Positions 16,721 through 25,835 of a DNA stretch of 64,000 nucleotides are shown piece by piece. Each line of letters begins with the position of its first letter. Within the stretch, counting starts at the first letter, position 1. A program made the position numbers and the translations under genes. The notes below the pieces were generated by a model that saw nothing but the letters and a program-made list of their open reading frames with translations, was not told the origin of the DNA and did not search any database. This DNA comes from Flavobacterium sp. ENC (lineage in GTDB: Bacteria; Bacteroidota; Bacteroidia; Flavobacteriales; Flavobacteriaceae). Location: the NCBI RefSeq assembly GCF_020991415.1, contig NZ_JAJMOY010000002.1, positions 62,001 to 126,000 on the forward strand, given 5' to 3'.

Positions 16721-17152
16721 ATGAAAAATTGGATGTTAACAATTGGAGTCTTCTTTCTGACAATAGGCTCGATTCAAAGTCAGAGTGTCATTGGAAAATG
16801 GAAAACAATTGACGACGAAACAGGTGAGGCCAAATCAATTGTGGAAGTTTACGAGAAATCAGGAAAAATATACGGTAAGGTAGTAGAAATACTTCGTGCC
16901 GATCATAAAAAAGATTTGTGCACAAGTTGTGATGGTGCCGAAAAAAATAAACCTATTTTAGGAATGGTTATCATCAACGGACTTAAAAAAGACGGTGCAG
17001 AATATAATGGTGGTACAATTCTGGACCCTACAAACGGGAAAAAATACAAATGTTATATCACTTTAGATTCTGCTGATAAATTAAAACTTCGCGGTTATGT
17101 TGGTATTTCAATTATGGGAAGAACCCAATATTGGACCAGAGCAAAAAACTAA
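16721..17152 (+). CDS. Exported DUF2147 family protein
   Basis: This 143-residue protein has a signal peptide (residues 1-20, ending IQSQS) and a DUF2147 core: VIGKWKTIDDETGEAKSIVEVYEK, KIYGKVVEI, LGMVIINGLKK, GGTILDPTNGKKYKC and LRGYVGISIMGRTQYWTR. The fold is a lipocalin-like barrel; the function is unknown, although a cell-envelope role is usual for the family. Two cysteines (DLCTSCDG) could form a small disulfide. It follows yihY by 1 bp and precedes the metallo-beta-lactamase gene by 19 bp. Confidence 0.88.
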   Translation: MKNWMLTIGVFFLTIGSIQSQSVIGKWKTIDDETGEAKSIVEVYEKSGKIYGKVVEILRADHKKDLCTSCDGAEKNKPILGMVIINGLKKDGAEYNGGTILDPTNGKKYKCYITLDSADKLKLRGYVGISIMGRTQYWTRAKN

Positions 17153-17171
17153 TATTTTTTTGATTATTCAC

Positions 17172-17915
17172 ATGCGAAAAGTAATAGCGATACTCCTCTT
17201 CTTATCGGCATTGTCAAATAGTTTTGGACAATCTAAGAATACGGCATTACCCATAAGTCATCTAACAGGTGACTTTTATGTTTATAAAACATTTCACGAT
17301 TATAACGGAACCCTGATTTCTGCCAACGCCATGTATCTGGTTACGGACAAAGGCGTTGTACTGTTTGATGCGCCCTGGGATGAAACACAATTTCAGCCGT
17401 TATTAGACAGTATAAAAGCCAAACATAATAAAGAGGTTGTGATGTGTTTTGCAACGCATTCCCATGATGACAGGGCAGGTGGAATCGCATTCTATAAACA
17501 AAAGGGAATTAAAACCTATACGGGAAAACTTACGGATGAAATTTTAAAGAAAGAAAATAAACCAAGAGCAGCATTTGTCCTTCCCAATGATACCATATTT
17601 ACCGTAGGACAATATAAATTTGAAGTGTATTATCCTGGAAAAGGACATGCACCGGATAATATTGTTGCCTGGTTTCCTCATGAAAAAGTGCTCTATGGCG
17701 CCTGCTTTATAAAAAGCGCCAGTGCAGCGGATCTAGGTTATCTCGCGGATTCTGATGTAAAAGAATGGAAAAAATCTATTAAAAAAGTGCAAACCAAATT
17801 TAAAAATCCGGTGTATATAATTCCGGGCCACGAAGACTGGACCAATACAGAGTCTTTAAATCATACTTTAAAATTGGTGGAAGATTATTTGAATAAACCG
17901 TCAGGAAAGAAGTAA
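17172..17915 (+). CDS. bla: Subclass B1 metallo-beta-lactamase (BlaB/JOHN-like)
   Basis: This is a 247-residue periplasmic zinc beta-lactamase. All B1 zinc ligands are present: His96, His98 and Asp100 in THSHDDRAGG and His159 in GKGHAPDN, with Cys178 (YGACFIKS) and His220 (IPGHEDW) completing the two zinc sites. Lys181 corresponds to the substrate-carboxylate-binding lysine of the subclass. A signal peptide covers residues 1-19. The ATG at 17172 is preferred to an upstream start at 17097, which overlaps DUF2147 and lacks an early signal. The protein resembles the chromosomal BlaB/IND/JOHN group, which hydrolyses most beta-lactams except monobactams. Its spectrum here is inferred. Confidence 0.92.
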   Translation: MRKVIAILLFLSALSNSFGQSKNTALPISHLTGDFYVYKTFHDYNGTLISANAMYLVTDKGVVLFDAPWDETQFQPLLDSIKAKHNKEVVMCFATHSHDDRAGGIAFYKQKGIKTYTGKLTDEILKKENKPRAAFVLPNDTIFTVGQYKFEVYYPGKGHAPDNIVAWFPHEKVLYGACFIKSASAADLGYLADSDVKEWKKSIKKVQTKFKNPVYIIPGHEDWTNTESLNHTLKLVEDYLNKPSGKK

Positions 17916-17941
17916 TTTTGTAAATCATATAAAATAATTAC

Positions 17942-20392
17942 ATGTTTTTTGTCGAAGTCGTTCTGCCTCTTTCACTAGCTAAAACCTTTACTTATCGCGT
18001 TTCTGAAACTGAATTCCATTTTATTAAAAAAGGAATGCGGGTGGCCGTGCCATTTGGTAAAAACAAAATCTATACAGCACTTGTAACAGATACGCACGAA
18101 AATGCTCCGACATTATACGAAGCAAAAGAAATTCATCAGATTCTGGACGAAAAACCGATTGCAACCGAGATCCAGATCAGGCACTGGTTCTGGATTGCTA
18201 ATTATTATATGTGTGGTATTGGCGACGTGTATCGCGGTGCCTTTCCAACCGGATTATTGCTGGAAAGTGAAACCATTATTTCGCATAAACCGGATACAGT
18301 GGTAAATGATTCTGAACTTTCAGACGATGAATTCTTAATTTATGAAGCGCTGCACCATCAAAGTTCACTTAAAGTTGGGGAAATTGCCTCTATTTTAAAT
18401 AAAAAAAATATTCTTCCGATTCTTCAGAAATTAATGGCAAAAGACATTATCGTTTTAGAAGAAGAAATTAAAGAAAGTTACAAACCCAAACTGATTCGAT
18501 ATGTGAAACTGCACAGTAAATACGAAACAGATGAAGGTTTAGGGCAATTATTAGAAGTGCTTAAAAATGCCAATAAGCAAAAAGAAATAGTGCTGGCTTA
18601 TTTTCAGTTAAATGCTTCCGAAAAAAAGCCAATCACGGTTAAGAAGATCGTAGAAGCTTCACAATCCTCTCCAGCGGCTGTGAAAGCATTGGTAGAAAAG
18701 GAAATTTTAGAAGAATATTTGCTGCAGCAGGACCGTGTTAATTTTAAGGGACAAGCCTCGGAAAAACAATTACTGCTAAGTGAAGCCCAGGAAAAAGCTT
18801 TTACTGAAATTAAAAATAATTTTATTGATAAAGAAGTTTGTCTGCTCCACGGTGTAACGTCAAGCGGAAAGACGGAAATTTATATCAAATTAATTGAAGA
18901 ATATCTGGAGACCGGAAAACAGATCCTTTATTTGCTGCCTGAAATTGCCCTTACCACTCAGTTAGTGTCGCGTTTACGACTTCATTTTGGAGATAAAATC
19001 GCTGTCTTTCATTCGAAATACAGTAATAATGAAAGAGTGGAAGTATGGAAACAAACACTCGAAAGTGCAGATAAAGCCCAAATTGTCATAGGAGCAAGGT
19101 CAGCCCTTTTTCTGCCGTTTGCCAGCCTGGGGTTATTGATTGTTGATGAAGAACACGAGCAGACTTTTAAACAAACAGATCCTGCTCCGCGTTATCACGC
19201 CAGGGATTCTGCTATTGTTCTGGCTAATTTTCATCAGGCGAAAGTGCTTTTAGGATCAGCGACACCCAGTATCGAAACCTATTTTAACACGCAAAGCGGG
19301 AAATATGGTCTGGTATCAATTATGGAACGTTACAATAAGGTGAGAATGCCTGAAATTCTGCTGGTTGATCTGAAAGACAAACATTTCAGAAAAAGAATGA
19401 CAGGACATTTTAGCGACCTCCTTACGGAAGAAATTGCGGAAGCTTTACAATTGGGCGAACAGGTGATTTTGTTTCAAAACAGACGTGGCTATTCACCTAT
19501 AATTGAATGCCTGACCTGTGGTCATGTTCCGCATTGCCAGCAGTGCGATGTGAGTCTGACTTTTCATAAACATAAAAACCAGTTGCGTTGCCACTATTGC
19601 GGCTATTCGATTGCAAAACCTACACACTGCCATAGCTGTTCCAGTATTGACCTGACAACTAAAGGTTTTGGGACAGAACAAATTGAGCAGGAATTACTGT
19701 CTCTTTTTCCTAAAGCTAAAATTGGCAGAATGGATCAGGACACCACCCGTGGGAAATTTGGTTTCGAAAAGATTATTGATTCGTTTAAAAATCGGGAGAT
19801 AGATATTTTAGTCGGGACACAAATGTTGGCCAAAGGCCTGGATTTTGACAATGTGAGCCTGGTTGGAATCATGAATGCCGACAATATGCTCCATCATCCT
19901 GACTTCAGGGCCTTCGAACGCAGTTTTCAGATGATGACACAGGTTGCGGGAAGAGCCGGAAGGGCTGAAAAACAAGGAAAAGTAGTGATTCAGACCTACA
20001 ATCCAAACCATAATACCATTCAACAGGTAACAACCAATAATTATGAAGGTATGTATAAGGAGCAATTGTATGATCGCCAGATTTATAAATACCCTCCTTA
20101 TTTCAGGATTATCAAACTGACTTTAAAACATCGTGATTTTGATAAACTCAAAGAAGGTTCTATGTGGTTGTACCAGGTGCTGAGCCAGAATCTGAATATG
20201 CCTGTATTGGGACCTGAAGAACCTGCTATCAGCCGGATAAGAAACGAATATCTGCGTACAATCCTGATTAAGATTCCACAAAACCTGCCGTTAGGGGGTA
20301 CAAAAAAAACTATTCAGAAAATGTTGAATAGTTTTGAGGCTGTTGCTCCCTACAGAGCAATAAAAGTTGTGATAAACGTCGATTTTTATTAG
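17942..20392 (+). CDS. priA: Primosomal protein N' (replication restart helicase PriA)
   Basis: PriA rebuilds replisomes at stalled forks as a 3'-5' DNA helicase. The 816-residue protein has the N-terminal fork-binding domain (FFVEVVLPLSLAKTFTY), the Walker A loop GVTSSGKTE near residue 303, the DEEH box (LIVDEEHEQTFKQ) near 401, and the two-zinc domain with CLTCGHVPHCQQC and CHYCGYSIAKPTHCHSC at about 522-566. VGTQMLAKGLDFDNVSLVGI and QVAGRAGRAEKQG are motifs V and VI. It lies 26 bp after the beta-lactamase gene. Its stop at 20392 is 1 bp from the convergent LytTR regulator stop. Confidence 0.96.
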   Translation: MFFVEVVLPLSLAKTFTYRVSETEFHFIKKGMRVAVPFGKNKIYTALVTDTHENAPTLYEAKEIHQILDEKPIATEIQIRHWFWIANYYMCGIGDVYRGAFPTGLLLESETIISHKPDTVVNDSELSDDEFLIYEALHHQSSLKVGEIASILNKKNILPILQKLMAKDIIVLEEEIKESYKPKLIRYVKLHSKYETDEGLGQLLEVLKNANKQKEIVLAYFQLNASEKKPITVKKIVEASQSSPAAVKALVEKEILEEYLLQQDRVNFKGQASEKQLLLSEAQEKAFTEIKNNFIDKEVCLLHGVTSSGKTEIYIKLIEEYLETGKQILYLLPEIALTTQLVSRLRLHFGDKIAVFHSKYSNNERVEVWKQTLESADKAQIVIGARSALFLPFASLGLLIVDEEHEQTFKQTDPAPRYHARDSAIVLANFHQAKVLLGSATPSIETYFNTQSGKYGLVSIMERYNKVRMPEILLVDLKDKHFRKRMTGHFSDLLTEEIAEALQLGEQVILFQNRRGYSPIIECLTCGHVPHCQQCDVSLTFHKHKNQLRCHYCGYSIAKPTHCHSCSSIDLTTKGFGTEQIEQELLSLFPKAKIGRMDQDTTRGKFGFEKIIDSFKNREIDILVGTQMLAKGLDFDNVSLVGIMNADNMLHHPDFRAFERSFQMMTQVAGRAGRAEKQGKVVIQTYNPNHNTIQQVTTNNYEGMYKEQLYDRQIYKYPPYFRIIKLTLKHRDFDKLKEGSMWLYQVLSQNLNMPVLGPEEPAISRIRNEYLRTILIKIPQNLPLGGTKKTIQKMLNSFEAVAPYRAIKVVINVDFY

Positions 20393-20393
20393 A

Positions 20394-21092
20394 TTAAGAA
20401 GAAGTAGAAAGTGCTTTTACAAGATCTTCTTTCTTATTTCTGCTCAAGGGAATTTTTGTAATGCCAATTTCCGCAAATTTGCTGTTAAATCGCTCTACTT
20501 TGTCAATATTGATAATGTAGGATTTGTGTACACGAATAAATTTGTCTTTTGACAAATCATTTTCAAAAGATTTCATCGTAGAAAGCACCAGATTACTGTC
20601 ATCTTCCGTAACCACTCTTACATAATCTCCGAAAGCTTCTATCCATTTGATTTTTGCAGTGAAAATTTTAAGTTTTTTAAGGTTGCTTTTGATGAAGATA
20701 TGTTCGCCTTCTTCTTCTTTTACCTCTTTTTTGAGCAAATGCATATCGACAGCCCTTTTAACGGAGGCGTTGAATCTGTCAACCGCTATAGGTTTTTGAA
20801 GGTAGTCGGTGGCATCATAATCAAATGCCTTTAGGGCATATTCTGCTTTAGAAGTGATAAAAATGATCTGAGGTTTGGATTTTAATCCGTCAAGGAAGTC
20901 AAAACCATTGATAACGGGCATTTCTATATCAAGAAATATTAAGTCGATATTATTAAGGGAAATACAGCTTTTCGCTTCAATTGCGTTCGAAAAGTCACCA
21001 ATTAAATGCAGACCTGGATGATTATTGACTAATTTTGCAATAATTGTCCTCTGTATAGAACTATCATCCACAACAACACAATTTAGTTTCAT
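20394..21092 (-). CDS. LytTR-family response regulator
   Basis: This 232-residue DNA-binding response regulator has a receiver domain (1-120) with the acidic pair Asp9/Asp10, phosphoacceptor Asp55 in LIFLDIEMPV, Thr80 in IIFITSKAEY and Lys100 in DYLQKPI. A LytTR DNA-binding domain follows (about 130-230: IKWIEAFGDYVRVV, LVLSTMKSFENDL, FIRVHKSYIINIDKVERF). LytTR regulators usually pair with a LytS/HPK7-type kinase, but none is adjacent. The 177-bp divergent gap to rpsF carries the ribosomal promoter. Its target genes are unknown. Confidence 0.92.
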   Translation of the reverse strand: MKLNCVVVDDSSIQRTIIAKLVNNHPGLHLIGDFSNAIEAKSCISLNNIDLIFLDIEMPVINGFDFLDGLKSKPQIIFITSKAEYALKAFDYDATDYLQKPIAVDRFNASVKRAVDMHLLKKEVKEEEGEHIFIKSNLKKLKIFTAKIKWIEAFGDYVRVVTEDDSNLVLSTMKSFENDLSKDKFIRVHKSYIINIDKVERFNSKFAEIGITKIPLSRNKKEDLVKALSTSS

Positions 21093-21208
21093 AACATTTA
21101 AATTTAGAATAAATTCAGGATAGCAATAGTAAATATATTATTTTTTTAGGGAAAAAACTAAACTTCAACGTTATTTTTTGTTTTTCAACGAATAAACGTA
21201 AAAAAATG

Positions 21209-21238
21209 TTGCAGATATAAATATATTCACTACTTTTG
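21209..21238 (+). promoter_or_regulatory. Promoter of the rpsF-rpsR-rplI operon
   Basis: TTG (21209-21211), a 19-nt spacer and TACTTTTG (21231-21238) fit the Bacteroidota primary-sigma consensus TTTG-N19-TAnnTTTG well. Transcription should start near 21245, giving a leader of about 25 nt before the rpsF ATG. This is one of the two clearest promoters in the window. Confidence 0.7.
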
Positions 21239-21269
21239 CACCCAATTTTAACAAATAAATATTGTATTT

Positions 21270-21611
21270 ATGAATCATTATGAAACTGTTTTCATTTTAA
21301 ATCCCGTTTTATCTGAGGTTCAGGTGAAGGAAACAGTAACGAAATTTGAAGAATTTCTTACTAGCAGAGGAGCTGAAATGGTGTCAAAAGAGGATTGGGG
21401 TCTGAAAAAGATGGCTTACGAAATCCAAAACAAAAAAAGTGGTTTTTATCACTTATTCGAATTCAAAGTAGCTGGAGAAGTTCTGATTGCTTTTGAAACT
21501 GAATTTAGACGTGACGAAAGAGTTATGCGTTTCTTGACTGTAAGTTTAGACAAACATGCTATTTCATGGGCTGAAAGAAGAAGAGCCAAATTAAAATCTA
21601 CTAAAGCTTAA
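21270..21611 (+). CDS. rpsF: 30S ribosomal protein S6
   Basis: S6 binds the central domain of 16S rRNA as a partner of S18. The 113-residue protein has the typical opening [19 protein letters not shown], the central [23 protein letters not shown] block and the [12 protein letters not shown] segment near residues 77-90. A lysine-rich tail ends the chain. It is the first gene of the S6-S18-L9 operon, with rpsR 5 bp downstream. Confidence 0.97.
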
Positions 21612-21616
21612 TTATT

Positions 21617-21913
21617 ATGTCTACAATAGAGCAATCTGCAAAAGGAAAAAAAGACGGAGATATCAGATATTTAACGCCTTTAAACATTGAAACTAACAAA
21701 ACTAAAAAGTATTGTCGTTTCAAAAAATCAGGAATCAAATATATCGATTATAAAGATGCTGATTTCTTATTGAAATTCGTTAACGAGCAAGGAAAAATTC
21801 TTCCACGTCGTTTAACAGGAACTTCATTGAAATACCAAAGAAAAGTTTCTGTAGCTGTAAAAAGAGCACGTCACTTAGCTTTAATGCCATACGTGGCCGA
21901 TTTATTAAAATAA
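21617..21913 (+). CDS. rpsR: 30S ribosomal protein S18
   Basis: S18 is a small basic protein that pairs with S6 on 16S rRNA. This 98-residue form has the core [21 protein letters not shown] followed by [19 protein letters not shown] and [14 protein letters not shown], which are diagnostic. It carries an N-terminal extension of about 20 residues ahead of the core, common in this phylum. It lies between rpsF and rplI. Confidence 0.97.
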
Positions 21914-21979
21914 TATTAAAAGAATAGTTGTTGGTTTCCGGTAAGATGGAACCTAACTTCTCAAATAAAGGACAACAAC

Positions 21980-22420
21980 ATGGAACTTATTTTAAAACAA
22001 GACGTACAAAACCTAGGGTTTAAAGATGACGTAGTATCAGTTAAAGCTGGTTACGGTCGTAACTTCTTAATTCCTCAGGGATTCGCGCAATTGGCTACAC
22101 CTTCTGCAAAGAAAGTATTGGCTGAAAACCTAAAACAAAGAGCTCACAAAGAAGCTAAAGTTGTTGCTGATGCAAAAGCATTAGCTGAAACTTTAAAAGC
22201 TCTTGAAATTAAACTTACTGCAAAAGCTGGTGGAGAGAAACTTTTTGGTTCTATCACAAACATCGACATTGCTGAAGCTTTAGAGAAATCAGGTAACGCT
22301 ATTGATAGAAAATTCATCACTAGTGGTATCGTAAAACGTACTGGAAAATATACTGCTAACATCCGTTTACACAGAGATGTAATAGTTGAACTACCTTACG
22401 AAATTGTTGCAGAGAAATAA
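21980..22420 (+). CDS. rplI: 50S ribosomal protein L9
   Basis: L9 binds 23S rRNA near the L1 stalk and helps keep the reading frame. The 146-residue protein shows the N-terminal domain MELILKQDVQNLGFKDD and VKAGYGRNFLIPQGFA, the long connecting helix rich in Ala and Lys, and the C-terminal domain with GEKLFGSITNIDIAEAL and LHRDVIVELPYEIV. It is the last gene of the operon and is followed by a strong terminator at 22451-22480. Confidence 0.97.
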   Translation: MELILKQDVQNLGFKDDVVSVKAGYGRNFLIPQGFAQLATPSAKKVLAENLKQRAHKEAKVVADAKALAETLKALEIKLTAKAGGEKLFGSITNIDIAEALEKSGNAIDRKFITSGIVKRTGKYTANIRLHRDVIVELPYEIVAEK

Positions 22421-22450
22421 CAGATTGTTAACTTTTTGTTAATAAAATAT

Positions 22451-22480
22451 AAAAATCACTCCCCGGAGTGATTTTTTTTT
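22451..22480 (+). terminator. Rho-independent terminator of the S6-S18-L9 operon
   Basis: AAAAATCACTCC pairs with GGAGTGATTTTT across a two-base loop and continues into a run of T up to 22480. The stem is long and perfect and lies 30 bp after the rplI stop. Confidence 0.9.
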
Positions 22481-22483
22481 GCC

Positions 22484-22491
22484 TAATTTTG
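22484..22491 (+). promoter_or_regulatory. Candidate -7 element for the TonB-dependent receptor gene
   Basis: TAATTTTG matches TAnnTTTG exactly and lies directly after the rplI terminator, 29 nt before the receptor ATG. The region where a -33 element should be is occupied by the terminator stem and has no TTTG, so this site is only partly supported. Confidence 0.35.
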
Positions 22492-22520
22492 AGGGAAATA
22501 ACTCACTCAAAACCAGGAAA

Positions 22521-25500
22521 ATGAAAAGAATCTTTGTATTATTGTTATGTGTCTTTGGTCTTACCGCAGCGTTAGGGCAAACCACAACATCGAGTATTAA
22601 GGGTATTGTAAAAAGTTCATCCAGCGAACTTTTACCGGGAGCTACCATTCTGGCAGTGCATACTCCGAGTGGTTCAAAATATTCTTCGTTGTCTAATGAA
22701 GACGGAAGATTTAATATTTTGAATATGAGAATTGGCGGACCTTATAAAATTACGGTTACTTTTGTAGGGTACCAGAATCAGGAATATAATGACGTTTATC
22801 TTGATTTGGGAAAAGTCTTTAATCTTGATGTTATTTTAGCAAATGAAAGCCAGACTTTAGAAGAAGTTAAAGTAGTTTCCAAAAATAAAGTCTTCCAAAG
22901 CGGGAGAACCGGCGCCGAGACCACAATTGGAAGAAGAGAATTGACCGCTTTGCCTACTATTTCAAGATCAGCAGAAGATTTTACACGTCTGGAGCCAACA
23001 GCCAGTGGTGGTTCATTTGGAGGAAGAAATGACCAGTATAATAATTATTCCTTAAACGGTGCTATTTTTAATAATCCTTTTGGGTTAGATGCGGCAACTC
23101 CCGGCGGGCAGACAGGTTCTCAGCCCATTTCATTAGATGCAATCGACCAGATTCAGGTAGCTACAGCTCCTTATGATGTTACTTTGTCCGGTTTTACAGG
23201 CGCTTCCGTAAATGCCGTAACGAAATCAGGGACTAATGAATTTCATGGTACTGCCTATGTATTTTACAGAAACCAGGATTTTACGGGAAGTAAAATAAAA
23301 GGAGAAAAAATATTTGTACCCTCCTTAGAACAAACTCAGGCGGGATTCAGTCTGGGAGCTCCGATTATTAAAGATAAATTATTCATTTTCGGAAATTTCG
23401 AAATTGATAAAAGAAGCGATTTAGGATCTAACTTCGTGGCCAACAATAACGATGGTGTTACCGGAATTAACGAATCCAGAGTGTTAGAGTCTGATTTGAT
23501 TGCGGTATCAAATGCCTTGACAAATTTAAAAGACGCCAATGGCAATAATTTTAATTACAATCCAGGAGCCTATCAGGGTTTCGTTCACAATTCAAATTCA
23601 ACAAAAGGAATTGTAAAACTAGACTGGAACATTAATGATAATCATAAATTGGCTGTTATTTATAATTTTCTGGATGCTTCCAAGGATAAACCGGCGCATC
23701 CGACAGCGTTAGGGTTCAGAGGGCCAAATGCCTCCATTCTTCAGTTTCAGAATTCAGGATACGAGATTAATAATAAGCTGAGTTCTTTTTTATTGGAGTT
23801 AAATTCAAAATTTAGTGAATCTGTTTCAAATAAACTGCAGGCAGGTTATACCTACTTTAATGATTTCAGGGATCCGTTTTCATCGCCTGCTCCGGTAATT
23901 AATATACAGGACGGTGCCGGATCGAACTATATTATTGCCGGACATGAACCTTTTTCTATCAATAATACACTGAAACAGAAAGTAATTCAGATTACCGATA
24001 ATCTGACATATACAGTAGGCAGCCATGCTTTTACTTTTGGTACTTCTTTTGAAAAATTTAATTTCGAAAACTCTTTTAATTTAACGGGTTATGATAAATT
24101 TCGTGATAATACGATAGATCCGGTTCCTTATTACGGGACTTTCAGGCCTTACGCAAGTGTAGCAGACTTTTTAGCCGATGCCGCTTTACCATTTGCATCC
24201 AGTTCATTGGCTCAGAACATGCAATATGCGATTGATACTTATAATTCTAAAAATAGTTATGCTGTTGGAGCAGATAATGGCTGGAAGCTGGCAGAATTAA
24301 ATGTAGGCCAGTGGGCTTTTTATGCGCAGGATGACTGGAGTATTACGGATAATTTCAAATTATCGGTAGGTTTGAGAGCAGATAAGCCCTTATATTTTAA
24401 TACTGCCGATTTGATTCAGAAATATATTGATACTAATAATGGCGGGGCAGGAAGGAATAATAATTTAGATTATTTTGATCCGGAAACAGGTAAAGCCAGA
24501 AAATTAAAGTCTACAGATCTGCCAAGCGATAAAATTTTGTGGTCGCCAAGAATTGGTTTTAACTGGGATGCCAGCGGTGATGCCACATCGCAGCTTCGAG
24601 GCGGATCAGGAGTTTTTACAGGACGAATTCCTTTTGTATGGTTAGGCAATCAGGTAAGTGGTGCCGATGACGGCTTTTTTCAGATTATGGATCCCGATTA
24701 TAAATGGCCGCAGGTGTGGAGAACAAGTTTGGGATATGACCACAAATTTGAGAGCAATTATATTCTGACTATTGATATGTCTTATAATAAAGATATCAAT
24801 GGTGTTCATGTACAAAACTGGGGCTTAAAAGATCCAACGGGAACTCTGGCAGGTGTAGATAACAGACTGATTTATACTGCTGCTGATAAAGGCGCAAAGA
24901 GTGCCTACGTAATGACTAATTCCGATAAAGGGTTTGCGTTTAATAGTTCGGTTAAAATCCAGAAAACTTTTGAAAATGGATTATATGCAAGTTTAGCGTA
25001 TAACTATTTAGTATCTAAAGATGTAAATTCTATCGAAGCTGAGATTACCGGGGATGCCTTTGCCTTTAATCCCGCTTTGGGGAATGTAAATAAAGACGTG
25101 CTTTCTAATTCTAAATACGGAGACAATAACCGTTTTATTGGGGTAGGATCCAAAAAATGGAAATACGGGAAAGATAAATGGGCAACGACAGTTTCTACTT
25201 TCTTCGAATATGCCAGAGGCGGACGTTTTAGTTATACATACGGAGGTGATATCAATAATGACGGATCTGCGGTCAATGATTTAATGTATGTGCCTACAAC
25301 AGCTGAAATCAGCCAAATGACCTTTACAGGAGGAGCGGCGCAGGGGGATGCTTTTAATAAATTTATTGAGCAGGATGATTATTTAAGAGACAGGAGAGGT
25401 CAGTACGCAGAACGTTACGGGGCAATTTCTCCGTGGAGAGGAAAATGGGATATGAAGATTTTACAGGATTATAATTTCAAATTTTCATCTGCGTCAGAGA

Positions 25501-25727
25501 AAAAGAATACCATACAGTTTAGTATTGATATTCTGAATGTTGGAAACCTGCTTAATTCCGATTGGGGAGTGGTTCAGGTTCCTACCAGCGTACAGCCGAT
25601 TGGAGTTACTGTGGCAGGGAATACGCCAACGTATACCTTTACCAATACACAGACAAAAACATTCAGCTATGATGCCAGTTTGAATTCAAGATGGCAAATG
25701 CAATTTGGTGTCCGATATATTTTCTAA
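22521..25727 (+). CDS. Oar-like TonB-dependent outer-membrane receptor
   Basis: This 1068-residue outer-membrane protein has a signal peptide (MKRIFVLLLCVFGL..., cleaved near ALGQ), then a carboxypeptidase-regulatory-like domain (about 24-105, with SIKGIVKSSSSELLPGATI and GPYKITVTFVGYQ). A plug domain follows (RSAEDFTRLEPTASGGSFGG, SLDAIDQIQVATAPYDVTLSGFTGASVNAVTKSGTNEF) and a large beta barrel ending in aromatic Phe. Oar-like receptors move large or peptide-like substrates with TonB energy; the ligand is unknown. No SusD partner is adjacent, so it is not a normal glycan-uptake pair. The ATG at 22521 is chosen because it precedes the signal peptide; an upstream TTG at 22479 lies inside the terminator. 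Confidence 0.9.
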   Translation: MKRIFVLLLCVFGLTAALGQTTTSSIKGIVKSSSSELLPGATILAVHTPSGSKYSSLSNEDGRFNILNMRIGGPYKITVTFVGYQNQEYNDVYLDLGKVFNLDVILANESQTLEEVKVVSKNKVFQSGRTGAETTIGRRELTALPTISRSAEDFTRLEPTASGGSFGGRNDQYNNYSLNGAIFNNPFGLDAATPGGQTGSQPISLDAIDQIQVATAPYDVTLSGFTGASVNAVTKSGTNEFHGTAYVFYRNQDFTGSKIKGEKIFVPSLEQTQAGFSLGAPIIKDKLFIFGNFEIDKRSDLGSNFVANNNDGVTGINESRVLESDLIAVSNALTNLKDANGNNFNYNPGAYQGFVHNSNSTKGIVKLDWNINDNHKLAVIYNFLDASKDKPAHPTALGFRGPNASILQFQNSGYEINNKLSSFLLELNSKFSESVSNKLQAGYTYFNDFRDPFSSPAPVINIQDGAGSNYIIAGHEPFSINNTLKQKVIQITDNLTYTVGSHAFTFGTSFEKFNFENSFNLTGYDKFRDNTIDPVPYYGTFRPYASVADFLADAALPFASSSLAQNMQYAIDTYNSKNSYAVGADNGWKLAELNVGQWAFYAQDDWSITDNFKLSVGLRADKPLYFNTADLIQKYIDTNNGGAGRNNNLDYFDPETGKARKLKSTDLPSDKILWSPRIGFNWDASGDATSQLRGGSGVFTGRIPFVWLGNQVSGADDGFFQIMDPDYKWPQVWRTSLGYDHKFESNYILTIDMSYNKDINGVHVQNWGLKDPTGTLAGVDNRLIYTAADKGAKSAYVMTNSDKGFAFNSSVKIQKTFENGLYASLAYNYLVSKDVNSIEAEITGDAFAFNPALGNVNKDVLSNSKYGDNNRFIGVGSKKWKYGKDKWATTVSTFFEYARGGRFSYTYGGDINNDGSAVNDLMYVPTTAEISQMTFTGGAAQGDAFNKFIEQDDYLRDRRGQYAERYGAISPWRGKWDMKILQDYNFKFSSASEKKNTIQFSIDILNVGNLLNSDWGVVQVPTSVQPIGVTVAGNTPTYTFTNTQTKTFSYDASLNSRWQMQFGVRYIF

Positions 25728-25750
25728 TCGTATAAAGATATTGTAAATTT

Positions 25751-25779
25751 GCCCCCTTATTTAAGGGGGCTTTTTTTTG
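25751..25779 (+). terminator. Rho-independent terminator after the TonB-dependent receptor
   Basis: GCCCCCTTA and TAAGGGGGC form a perfect stem with a very short loop, followed directly by TTTTTTTT. It lies 23 bp after the receptor stop. Confidence 0.92.
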
Positions 25780-25835
25780 TTTAAAAATGAAGACACTTAT
25801 AAAAGCATATAAAGGTTTAATTTGAAAGAATAATA

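Noticed and set aside
17097..17171. A longer start for the metallo-beta-lactamase
   Set aside because: It lies inside the DUF2147 gene and moves the signal peptide away from the N-terminus.
17172..17915. Recent horizontal transfer of the beta-lactamase gene
   Set aside because: There is no flanking repeat, integrase or obvious change in base content, and the enzyme type is typical of resident flavobacterial genes.
22479..22520. A TTG start for the TonB-dependent receptor
   Set aside because: It begins in the T-run of the rplI terminator and gives no signal peptide at the N-terminus.
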